From positions 10,850,001-10,914,000 of the forward strand of contig NC_068569.1 of NCBI RefSeq assembly GCF_025698545.1: a stretch of 64,000 bases of DNA. Reading direction: 5' to 3'. Below, piece after piece: positions 1-11,948 of the stretch. The notes below the pieces were generated by a model. It had not been told where the DNA came from. It saw nothing but the letters and a program-made list of their open reading frames with translations, and made no database searches. The stretch is from Gossypium raimondii (Eukaryota; Streptophyta; Magnoliopsida; Malvales; Malvaceae). The position numbers were made by a program, and so were the translations under genes. Every line of letters begins with the position of its first letter. The stretch's first letter is position 1.

Positions 1-227
1 ATGAGAGAGAGGAAATGTATCAAGACCCTTGGGTTGCTTCAGCATTATGCATTTAAGTGAATGCCACACAAATTTGACATTTATGGTAACCTTCATTATC
101 AAACAAACAACAAACTACTTTTGACTTTCAATATTAAATCCATGTGGCCATAAAAATGCCAAATGCAATGTTCAAACAGTTTGTATAGTTATGTCTCTCA
201 TAAAGAATCTCAGCAACAAGACTTCAC

Positions 228-3200
228 CTGTTCCCACGAGCTTGAGGCCAGGGGATCAAATGTTGTAATGCTTTTGTCAGCCACAGCAGCATTACTTTTA
301 GCATCCACCAAGGCAGAAGTTAGTGTATTCTCGATATTATCAACATCATCATCCAACCGGATGGCAGCCATGACGGATAGCAACTTTAAGGACTGAAAAA
401 TAAATCATAAACAAGTTTAAAAGAGAATAGAACCGTAGAATGATTCTGAAAATCCAACAAATGGGTTTACAAAAACATACTGCAGAGCGAGCTGTTTTAG
501 TGATGGCTCGAATATCTTCCTTCCCAGTCCAAACCCGTGGCATTGAATCTGAATCATGACTAAACAATGTTGAAAACCTGTATGCAAATTTAGAGTCAAC
601 GTCAATTATGTATAATGCCTAGCAAATCAGGCACTTTAACTCAATCATTGAAATATGTCATTACCTATCCTTCATACGTATCAATACCCTGCCAGCTTCT
701 TCTCTTGCTTTTGCTTCAACCACACCTCTAGCATAATCCTGTAGACTTGTTAGCATCTTCTCCTTATCTTTTGCATCCATTTCAAAGCCAGAAAGGGCAC
801 TGGAGAGTCCAGAAACAGCTGATACTGTTTCACGCTGGAGAAGTTTCTTTATTGAGGGCCAGGTCTCATTATTAGCTCCATCTAAAAGTGCTTCAACAGG
901 TCCTGCTAATGCCTCATTCAGCTTTGCCTGCAAATGCACCATAATTATCGGTAAGACTCCAAGTGGTAATAAACTAATCATAAACACTTGCTCTGGATGT
1001 CACCATGACAAATTCTTCAAAGGTTATGAAATTTCTCGCCGATATACAGCACGGAAAACAATAAAAAAAAGACGAGCATAATCACATCAATGCGAACATT
1101 GATATGAGGTAATTCGTTGTTCACTGTACATCGTATATTAGAATAAAAAGAAAACACTAAATATCCCAAACTTACGATCTTCAAAAGAATTGAACTAGAA
1201 AAATTCAGAACTTTTTTAATCAGACCTAGATTCCATATTTTAAAGTTTAATAACCTAACTGTTTAATATGACATCTTTGTTAATTGGGCTTCTATTATTT
1301 TTAAAGTAATCACATTGCATGTAATAAGGTGAAATTTTCAGCAACTAGCAACACAGTAAAGCTTGTTTGGGTTACACTATACCCAACTAAAAACTAGCAA
1401 AACCAGAGTCACAACAATTACAGTGTCATGTCCCACGAGTGAATGCTTCAATGAGTCCGGAAAGAGTTGAGCATGAGAAAATCAAGCCACGAGATTCCCG
1501 GAGTGCCCCGAAAGACTCTAGAAATCCGAAGGGACCGAATCCGCGTAGAATATTCCAGAAGTTATAGAACTATCCATCCATGTATATCTTTTGGGGCTTG
1601 CCTATGTAAGTAGAGGCTCCCCTCCCTCATTTGTAGATTCAAGTTAGCTCAAGTTGAGCACGAGAAAATCGAATCACGAGATTCCATACCGAACCAGACC
1701 GGAATAGGGCTATATACATTCTCATTATGATAAGGGGTCATTCGAGCGTGTATAGATACTATGTTTATATATGGATGCTTACGTTGTTACATTCCATTTA
1801 GGATTAGGAATGGACGTAATCGGGCCTCTCTTTACATATCTCTCGTTATTTGGGATCCTATGACAATAACTTGCAATAAATAAATGGCTAGAAGAGACAG
1901 AAAGATTAGTTGTTATACCTCATATGATGAAGTCAGCTCTAAAAGTTTAGCAGCACGGACTGAAGCAACATGTGTATCAATATCACGGCATAGCTTATCC
2001 CTGACTTTAGAGCAATCCCAATTTGCCAGCTCAACATTAGCATCTACAAAAACAATTTAAAAAATCCACATGTATCCAGTCCAACATTAGCATCTGCAAA
2101 AACAATTAAAAATATCCACATGTATCCAGTCCACCTTGTTGAGCAAAAAGCAAGGCCATTGACAAACAACTATAGCATCAAACTCACTAAATGCAAATCA
2201 ATATACCGTTGCTTAATTCAAAATTTCAATTCACAGTAATGGTTTAAAAACTCAATTTTGCCTATATGAATAACTTATTACCAACAAACTGTTTTAAAAA
2301 TACATTTTCCCATTTCATAGCTCTTGATTACTATTCCATAACTTTTATTCCCACGCCAGCTTATAGCTAAGAGAATGGTTAATTGGTTAATGAAATTCAA
2401 CCATACCTGTGCATCTTTCATCAAACAAAGCCATATAAGATTGAGTGCAGTTGCGAGCAGCCAAAGAAAACCCCTCCCCTCCATTCAAAGCTTCCTCAAA
2501 TGCTTCCTTAAATTTTTCAAGAGTTCCAGACCTTAAATGTCCTAACATGGATAGGTAGGCCGGTTGGACAAGCTACATCAGAAGACGAAAAGCAAATGAG
2601 TTGAGAAAATTAAAATAACAAGAAAAACTGGATATGGATACAGTATAGAGCTATTACTTGTAACAGTTTTTCTTCAAGTTGCTTTCGCTTTGCAGATCGG
2701 ACACCTTCATCAAAATATGTGGCTTCTGCATCATACCTAAAATTAGAACAAAGAACTTGCTGTAACTGATATGATAGTAAATAGAAAATAAATACAGGAA
2801 AAACAATAACCTTGAATTTGATCATTAAATTGACTCTTATTTGGCCATGCCCCAAGAAAATTTCCATCCATTCATTCATTTAAGCAAAATATAACATTAC
2901 CACCATCTTGGAAACATGGACATGCAGTACGGATACAACATGAGTAGGACACAGTGACAAAATAATTTCTAAAATAGCAGGTATGGCTAGACACCACAAC
3001 AAAAAAGATATTTTTTATTCAAATAATGTATAATAAAAAAATGAAATTTGAACTTCTTAATCAAAGACTTGAATGTAATTAGCTTTTTAATATTTTAAAC
3101 TTGTTTTTGAGTATAGAAACTTTGAACATAAAAAAAACCCTTAATATTCAAATAGCTCAAATTCAAAGGTTAAAAATCCCGTGTTAAAGGTGTCTGTGTT

Positions 3201-6200
3201 GAACATGTATCAGGTACCAATATGCGAGGGCATATTGCATGTATATGCTTCATAGATCACCTTCATGACGCACAAGCCAACAGGTTGCCAATTCCTATTG
3301 GTCTGTTAGCATCATAATTCTGCACCGTCACTTTGACCGGATGAATCACTTATATAATTTCTTCAATGCTCAAATGGTCATTGCCTAAATGAACTCAGTT
3401 ACGTAGGTAGTAACTCATTTGTAACTTAAATACTACAAAACTTATCTTCTAATCTCATTAAAGTAGTCTTACTCTGATAGAGAAGTGCAGAGAATTGAAT
3501 TCAGCTTCTTCCCAAAGCCAGCAACTGGACCAGACTGCACAGCTTCTTCTAAAAGACACCAGTTCTGTCAAATGAGGTAATAGGATGGTTTGAGTGTCTA
3601 GAAAAATAGCCAGCTGCACAGAAAAATTGTGCATGTGCGTGTGTGCATCACATGTTTATGAATGTAAAGAATAATCCATATACCTCATTTGCAGTGAAAC
3701 CAGTGAACTTCTCATTGGCAATTTCTTCACAGCGTACCGTAGCCACCATGACCTACAGGCAACAAAAAATCAACAAGATTTACAAAATTCATTCAAGTTA
3801 TAGCTAAAATTAAGTCTGAAAGGTTACCTTATGGGCTGGAAGGTCAAGGTCTTTATTCTCCTTAATGACTTTCCAGATCTGTTGTGCACTAAAAGAGAAC
3901 CCTGAAGCAGGTACAACTCCCCTCCGATCTCCAGCAAGGCCCCCCGGTGCAATAGAGTGGTTGAACCGTTGTCTCAAATTAGCAACCTTCAATGATAATA
4001 GAATCAGACAAACTGCCCATTTGTATGCCAAGTAATCAAATATTTCAGCACCAATATCCAATATTCAGGCAAAACTATACAGTAGTAGAGGTATTTTATT
4101 TTGGCCATCTCCAGAAAAGATAAATTACACAGTATAACCAGGACAAGTGAGGAAAAAAGAATTGCAAAAACATCAATGAGAAAAAAGGGAGTCATCAAAC
4201 AATCAATAGGGTGATGTCACAAATCTAAATGTAGATAGTCAACTTCTCTCTTTCAATTAAAAGAAACTTCTAAATACTGTGAAAGCTTGTTTACAAGCTA
4301 TTCATACAAAATATCCTTATGCGACACAGTACCTGCTCTTTAAATTGCTCCTCCTTTTCTTCATAACTAGAAAGTGCAACAACCTCAACCTGGCCATTAT
4401 CAGCAATAGCATTAAATTGTCAGAAGAAATGTTCATTAGAAAAAGGTATAAAGAGATGTTAAACGTTTAAATTTATGTCGCATTAACTCATAACCGAAAA
4501 TCATACATTGAAAAATTCACTTAATGGAGTTTCCTTATGTGCTTGTGGCTTTGGAACAGAGTCCCATATCTGCAGTTAATGATAAACAGGTCAGAAGAAA
4601 ACATTACATAAGTTAATCAAAAGAAGCACAATATATCTGTACCTTCTGAATATCTTCTCTCAGAACAGGTTCTAAATTTTCCAATGGGGTCTGTAAACAA
4701 GAAATAGCTAAGTAGTCATAAACTCAATTGAAAGTAGAAAATTCTAAGCATAAAGCTGAGATGCTTGGAACTTTTTAATGAAAAAGGTAAACAAAAACTA
4801 GCTGTCTAAGCACAAAATGCCCACCCTTGTTTTATCACGGATAACAAACATCAAAGTTGTTTTGCGGGGACTGAACAATCGCATCATCACCTGCAACCAA
4901 ACTCAACCAAATAAAGAAAAGGACCACTTGAAATTCAAGGCATTGCTTAGAAAGGGCAGAGAAAGTGAAACCTGGAATACAGTCTTTAAAAGAGGCTTGT
5001 TTGCAGCTTGCTCACGACCAATATCATGACACCACCTAAATGAAAGTTGCTCAATAATATTATTTGCATGCAGTACTGACAGCAATTAACTTAAAATGAA
5101 AATTCAAAACTATATCAAGCACCATGTAGGTGCCATCGCTTACATGTTTATGAGTACTATATCTGAAACCGCCAGTGCAAAAAGTGCACTTTGTTTCTCA
5201 AATGCTGTGTCATCCTGGAATAATGCAAAGAAAATAATTAATAAGATAACTTGGAAAGAAACTCTAATCCTCTCCATTTTTCACAAAACAAGGAAGATAG
5301 ATAGGAACAGACAAAAACAAACAGCTATCAACTTCATATTCAACTTTTACAATCTCAAACCACTATTGATTTGTTCAGCTTGGTACATCACTCTAAGCTT
5401 TACGTGTTATTGGAGCACCAAGACCTCTGTCTAAAATCACTAAGTCTTCTTTTAACTAAAAAATCCAGTGCAAATCACCAAATTTTGTACTTTCATCATG
5501 ATCGATTTGATTGCTCCAATTTCAAGTATATTCTACTAATCAATGTTGCTGAAAATAATGCAAGGGAACAAATATCACCTATGGTAGAACCTTTGTTTAA
5601 ACAAGTAAAAAGAGAATGGAACATTCAGAACTGAAACCTTGACATTAGAAAAAGAAAGAACTGATGACTGACCTTTAATTTCATTTTACTATCAGGTAAA
5701 ACAAAAATTCATTCAATATTAGAACTACTGCCTACAACTAACAATTCAGTAGCAACACCAAGCCAGTCAAAACTTGTTAGAATTTTTTAGATGTAGTTGA
5801 TAAATTGCCAACAAAGCAAGCACTACCCACTCGATTAATAAATCAAAATGCATTGCCATAAATACTCTTTTTTATTGTCCTTTGGGGTGGGGGCAAGGAA
5901 GGAGAATTTTCCTGAATCCTATGTTTAGCAAAAACAGGCAAAAGATCTTTAAGCTGACAAGCGAAAGGAAGGCAAACAACAGAGCAAGCAAAAGTAGTTC
6001 TTGGCATATCAAACAATGTAGTTTCAATTTTTTGACAAAACATGTTAATGAGAGAATGCAAGCTAGCAACACCACCTCCCCACGCTCTCTTCCATCAGTG
6101 CCCTCCAAATCCATTACTATAGTGCAAGGCTCTATACCAGCACATTTTGCCATCCAAATACCTTTAGTGGTTTGAGACCTGATAAGAAGCTCATTTCATT

Positions 6201-7682
6201 AATTGTTTGAACCGATTGAAACAAATGCAATTTGATATTACATAAACAAAAGTTACCTTCCCTTAAATGCATCCATCTCCCTGAAATTGGTGTAAAACAA
6301 ATTGTTTAACAGTGTGCTTTTACCTGTCAAGATCAAGGAAAGTGAAGAGAAACTTTGAATGGCATAAGCAGAACTTATTTAACAACCATAGAATGATAAA
6401 ACAGCTAAAAATTGAAATCAATTATGGAATGCGTTACATTCAAAATAACAATAAACAAAATATGGATATAACACTAGCTACAAAAGTAATTTACCAATAT
6501 CATGTGGTAACAAGTTCACCTGAAAGTGAGATATGAAAGATATGCCAAAATGAAATCATTTATGGCATGAGTTACATTCAAAATAACAATAACAAAAGAT
6601 GGATATAACACTAACTACAAAAGTAATTTAACAATATCATGTAGTAACAAGTTCACATGAAAGTGCAATATGAAAGACATGCCATTTTCTGAAAACTGAC
6701 ATGACCAGGCTTCAAGCTTATCATACTCTCATTTGTATCCCACATATTTCTAGTACAATATCATTAAACATAATGCAAAGTAAATAAACAAAGCAGCTTA
6801 CTATGAACTGGGAATAGACACCTAAGTAACAGGGAAAGGAAAGTATAAAGCAGAAAGTCACAAAGATAACAAGGCATACCGCTGCTTTGTGGTCCCATGA
6901 TGGAAACCACGGCATATGACAGACCGCATTCATGAAGTTTCACTTCCTTGATAAAACTTTCGATTCCAGTATCATTGAATGAACCATCTCCATCAATAAG
7001 TTGAACTGAACAACATTTATCGCTTGTCGCTGAGAAATCAAATGTTCATAGCATGTCAAGGTAAAGCGAGAAAGCATCCATAATGCACAGAACTAAACCG
7101 CCCTATTCATTTTTCCTTATTAATTTAAAATTAAATTCTCTATATCAATTAATCAAGGAAAGGACATTTTAAGTATACCTAAACTGAAACAAAGTCTATT
7201 TATCTTTTGATAGAGAATTTTGACGTACTAAATAGCTTTAACAGCTGGTAATTCAAATTCCAGTTCTTTGTTCTTTTTATTTTCCTTAGCTTCCTCAACA
7301 ACCAAACATGCCATAAACATGAAATTCATCCCCGGTCCCGATCCAAACATCACAACGAATTGCAGATTTACACTACTAAAAGAAACTTTAGAAATCTAAA
7401 AAACAGTTTTCAAACCCAAATTTCCACCAAAAGAAAAAAAAAACCCCGCATCGCACCCTAAATAATAAGAAGAAAAAGAAGAAGAAAAAAAAAACCAACA
7501 AAATTATTAAGGCGGCGCTGCTTGCTCAGCCGCTTTCTTTTGCCGTTACTTTACAGAAATTAAACAAATAAACCGCAAAACTAATTGAGTAATGAAAGGA
7601 AGAAACGGATCACTGAATAAGCTATAAATAGTGAGGAACAAAAATGCAAGATTAGGATGAAACGATTCGAGGGTTTACCCAT
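228..7682 (-). CDS. RHD3: ROOT HAIR DEFECTIVE 3 / Sey1-like GTPase (3' end outside window)
   Basis: A dynamin-like GTPase (atlastin/Sey1p class) that fuses ER tubules in plants. Nineteen coding exons keep one frame through consistent GT-AG sites and give 636 residues: 7679-7682, 6880-7029, 6257-6323, 6076-6178, 5144-5214, 4972-5035, 4825-4890, 4643-4690, 4507-4569, 4333-4389, 3828-3986, 3684-3752, 3473-3564, 2658-2736, 2407-2572, 1919-2043, 665-927, 481-577 and 228-392. The P-loop GPQSSGKST (about residues 47-55) is split by an intron. G3 is DLEGTDG (97-103) and G4 is RDK (171-173). Later blocks match the family, for example [30 protein letters not shown] and [12 protein letters not shown]. 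The first exon holds only ATGG, giving MATSDKCC; this start rests on frame and splice fit, so it is the least certain part. The last ~170 residues, with the membrane hairpin, lie beyond base 1. No lesion was seen in the exons read. Confidence 0.93.
1424..1865. mobile_element. Solo-LTR-like insertion in an RHD3 intron
   Basis: The intron between the exons at 1919-2043 and 665-927 contains a block of clearly higher GC than the surrounding intron. It begins TGTCAT and ends ATGACA, an imperfect TG...CA inverted terminus as in LTRs. Inside, two ~33-base blocks starting GTTGAGCA(C/T)GAGAAAATC (near 1466 and 1653) repeat each other. A segment resembling an LTR leader (GCCTATGTAAGTAGAGGCTC) lies near 1600. 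The flanks (TACAG left, ATAAC right) do not form a clean 5-bp duplication, so it is old or the ends are misplaced by a few bases. No coding capacity. Confidence 0.45.
2032..2131 (-). repeat. 50-bp tandem duplication across a 3' splice site
   Basis: Bases 2032-2081 and 2082-2131 are near-identical 50-base units in direct tandem. The gene-proximal unit contains the used acceptor (TAG, exon start 2043) and the first 12 exon bases. The second unit, 50 bases upstream on the minus strand, carries an equivalent acceptor (CAG) and the same exon start. Use of the upstream acceptor would add sequence that runs into an in-frame TAG before the normal exon. Confidence 0.85.
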
Positions 7683-7821
7683 TGAATCTTATTTGAAATT
7701 GAAAGCTCGGAAGATGATGAGATCGATTCCGATGAAAGACAGATAAGAGAAATAGAAAAACAAAGATAGATTTGATCGATCTGAATGGGGGCACTTTGAA
7801 GCTCTTCTTCTCCCTCTGTAG

Positions 7822-7830
7822 TTTTTATAG
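7822..7830 (-). promoter_or_regulatory. Candidate TATA box of the RHD3-like gene
   Basis: Read on the minus strand this is CTATAAAAA, about 140 bases upstream of the proposed ATG at 7682. It would put transcription start near 7790-7800 and leave a 5' leader of roughly 110 bases. Assigned from sequence and distance only. Confidence 0.45.
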
Positions 7831-7882
7831 CATCGTATTTTCCTTTTAACTAGCACGCATGTTTTAACTTTTGTCTTCGTCA

Positions 7883-10800
7883 ACTTTAATGAATACGTTT
7901 AGAAGGATGGTCTTCTCTTTCGATTTATTTTTCCCAATGAATCAAATATAAATTAGTACTGTTTGATTTTACTTTGAATGAAAAAGGTCTTTCATTTTTA
8001 CTTAAAATCCTTTTGTCGGAGTTAAATTTCTAGTACCTTTATACTTCTATTTAGTCTATACTTAGCAAAATATTTGATAATTGTCTTTTTGAAATTTTGA
8101 GTTGAAGTTGAATGTCAATGTTCCTAGTTATAATGTATAATTAGATTATGTCATGCCTCTATTTAATATATTTATAAAATATTTATATAAAGTGGTTATA
8201 ATTAAACAATCATCAATCTATTTCGGAAAAAAATATTCTTTCACATAAAACTAGTAAAAGATAAAAACTCAGTTATGTTAATATTTATTACTCATGATTT
8301 CAAATTGATTTACAACACTAATTTTGTCAAATAATTAATTAATTAATAGTATAAATAATTTTATGAATTATATAATGACACATGATAAATATAGATTGAT
8401 AACTAATGCTCACATTTATGGTGAAAAAAAAAGGAAAAGAAAAGGCAGGGCAACAAATTACGATTTTAACTCGCATGCATGAGTCCCCAAATAATTTCCG
8501 TACACCTACTGTCAAAGGCGAATACGTGTATGGCATCACCGGGTTGGCTATCCAAGACTCGGTTAAGCAGTTAAAAGATCAGAGGTTTTCTGTTTGTGCG
8601 AAATTGCAGTTGGTAGTGAATTATGGTTGTGGACCCGTTTATTCCACGATCACCGACTTTAGCGGGACCCATTGGCCGCCCATCTCCTTTTTCAAAAGTT
8701 TGGACGGCGTGATCGACTGATCGCAGCTTGTTTTAACAGCAAGTGCTTTACACGGCTCCAGTAACCAGCGTTGATTTTGGCACGGCTGAGTCATTTGGCC
8801 CGGTGCGTGGAACCCACACATGAATTCACAGATTTAAAACCAACATTCCCCTATAATTCAATCTCAACACTGCGGTTCGGGGTTTAAAATAAATAAAAAT
8901 GTGTGATAAATCTTTATGTATTTTTCGGAAACTTAGAATTTAATTTTTCTATTTTTTAAATTTTAAAATTTAAATTTAATTTTTAATTCTATTAAATTTA
9001 TCGGTGACATTTTCAAATAAAAAATTCATCTGATAATTATATAATTAAAAATAATATTATAATTAACTTAAAATTAATAAAAATAATAATAACATTAACA
9101 ATTAAACTTGAATTTTAAAATTTTAAAATTACAAAATTAAGTTCTTAAAATGTACATATTTTAACCAAAAAGCATTTCGTTAGCAAATATTGAAATATTT
9201 AGATGGATAGATATTTATTCTCGAGTTTTATAGTATGCATGTGAATCTTTAGTTTAGAATATGTAATTTTTAAAATTTTCGTTATATTTTGTCTTTGTTG
9301 AATTTTATTTTATAGTTACTTAGAATTTATATACGTAATTATATAATTAAACATAGTTGATTATAAATTCATTTTAAAATTTTAAATTTATTTATTAACT
9401 GACTTAAATTAAAAGACCATTATTAACATTTAAATTTACTAATTTTTAATATCACTTGATTTTATAATTTTTAATTCATTAAATAATATAATTTTATAAT
9501 TTAAAATATTTTTACTAATTAAATGAGGATAAATTCAAAATTCAGATGAATATCTATATTTAAAATTTTTATCGGAAAAAGTGAAATAATTTCCCAAATT
9601 TTAATATAACAAAAAACAATTAAAAAGCAAATCCACAGTATTTAAATAAACAGAATACAAATTAAATAAATATTAATGGTTGTGCGTGGTTGGGCCTTGG
9701 GCGGCCAGTCATGCGCCCAACCCTAACTTCTAGGATAAATATATTATTTTATTTTATTTATTGGCCGCATTTTTTTTTCTTCGGCCAAATTTGGCGGCAT
9801 TTAGTTTAATGATTTATTATTATTATTATTATTTATGAGTTGAAACAAAGATTAAAAGCTCTAAAATATAAATAGTTCAAAATTAGCTCAATGTTGTAGG
9901 TTGTTTCATTTTCCTTTTACAAAAATAAAACATTCTAGATTTAATCAACTCTAATAAAATTCAACTGATAAGTAATTGATTTAAATAGAACATTTAATAG
10001 ATTTGTAGTTTTCAATTTTCAATTTCATCCAATCCAACGGATGTATAATTAAATGATAACTATATTATATTTTTCATGTTAATTATATATTTGGTTGCAT
10101 AAGTCAAGGAAATACAAACTGGCATTTAAATTCCATAAATTTATTTATTTATTAAGAGTCTAAAATTGAATTCTAAAAATATTTGAAAAATCATTGCATG
10201 TTTAGTATTTGGAATTACTTTATATTATTGTGATTTTGAATTGACCCTTCACCCGAGTTTATATATATATATTTGTTTATATATTAATGTTGCTTTTAAT
10301 ATTCGTATACAAAATTTAAGAGATGAAATATCAAGTATTATATGCATATAAATTGGGTAAAAGTATCATAAAATTAGTTGGGCTATATTTTGGAATATAT
10401 TTTAATTTATTTACTGAATAAATGAGTAAATTAGCTCATATATGTTAGATGTGTGAATAAAATAGTCATTTTGTTAAAATTTGATATTTATATATAAGGT
10501 ATAATAATACATTTGTCCCTTAATCTTTACACATTTATTCAATTTGACCCTTACACTTTGTGGAATGTGTCTCGCATTTATCGGATGTTTTTCAAGCACT
10601 TACTGGAGATAGACGCGCGATGTCACGACGAAGAGTTACGTGACATTAATTGTTCAATCATGCCGAATCTCGTCAAATGAGGTAGGATGAGTCATCAACT
10701 AGAGACTCGAGTGAGAGTAGTTTTATCGGTTTGTTAAGGGGTCTCCTTCCCCTGTTCTTTCACCAACGGATTTTGTCTCAAATTCTCATTTTCTTGCCAA

Positions 10801-11948
10801 CCATGATACTATTGGTCAGAACATTGGGGTTTCATTTTTTGTTTCTTTTGTTGCTCTTGTTAGTTTCTTTCAAGGTAGGGACATAGTTAGGGGATGGCAA
10901 AGACTTTGGTCCTCCTAAAATGAAAAATTTTCATTTTGGTCATTTACATTTCTTTTAAAATTTTAAATTAATAAAGTTAAAATTACACTTTAAACTCCTT
11001 AAAATGATAAAAATTTAATTTAACCATTTAAAAATTATAAAATATAAATAATTAAAATAATAAAATTACTATCATAAAAATTACAATTTAATTTTCACCC
11101 ATACAAAAATTTTGTTGCTTCCTCCTTGTGATAAATAGAAAAGGCGCTACCACAGTCGCATGAGTTGTCATTGGAATTTGGTTTCATTGCACTAGCTTTT
11201 GTTTTAGCCAATGGCCAAGGGTCGTGGCCCCACTCCATTTGTTTAGGCATTGCTTTCAGTATGGCCTCTTTTATGGAGGTATGTACTATGTGCATTCGTT
11301 TTTACCCCTAAACACATTGATTACTTTTTTCCTCACATTTTCGACTTTAGCATTGAAAAGTATTTTTGATGACTTGTTTCTTCTTTGGATACATTACAAA
11401 TAGGGGATAAATATCGTTTTCTAGATTAGTCTACCTCTTTATAATAAATGCTGACATTTTCTGGAAAGGTTTAATTTACAAATTAATATCTAAATTATTT
11501 AAATATTATTTTTAAATTTTTTTATCACAGTACTTAAACTATTTTTTCTTAAATTGTACATATGTTAGTCAAACTTTACCCATATTCATTTTTAAATTGA
11601 TATCTAAATTTTTTTGTTCATACGTTATATATAAATTATTATTCAAATCTTATTATACATCAAAATATTATATGAGTTAAAAAATTAAAAATAGGTGAAA
11701 AAAGAACTGAAATACCAACATGTAAAAAAGGTATAGTTTATCATTTTGAGTCCTTGAAAAATAAAACTGAAATGCTATTAGTCTTCCTCTCCGTGTCGAA
11801 ATCTCTAGTACTATAGCAATTTACATACACTCTATCTCCTTCATGCAGCAGATCCTCGTTTTTCCCATGTATTCTAATCTTTCTTCAGGGCTTTAATTCA
11901 ACCATGTTCTAGATTATTAAGAACCAAAACAACAAAAATTAGTAAATA
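7883..11948. other. Intergenic, RHD3-like gene to SurE pseudogene
   Basis: AT-rich DNA with no gene I can support. It includes a GC-richer unexplained block (about 8440-8830), a hairpin-type repeat (8925-9170), a (TTA)n run near 9815-9835, an (AT)n run near 10260 and a unique-looking GC-richer patch at 10560-10760. At 11130-11320 a plus-strand frame of ~50 codons reads like a hydrophobic segment (FIALAFVLANGQGSWP), but no family was recognised. Confidence 0.6.
8925..9170. repeat. Short AT-rich inverted repeat (MITE-like)
   Basis: Two arms rich in TTTTAAATTTTAAAATTT at about 8935-8995 and 9100-9150 are roughly reverse complementary, separated by ~100 bases. No target duplication was identified. 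Low sequence complexity makes the call weak. Confidence 0.3.

Noticed and set aside
11130..11320. Hydrophobic ~50-codon frame resembling a membrane-protein segment (FIALAFVLANGQGSWP)
   Set aside because: Too short, no flanking exons and no recognised family. Either chance or an untraceable relic, so it is mentioned only in the intergenic entry.
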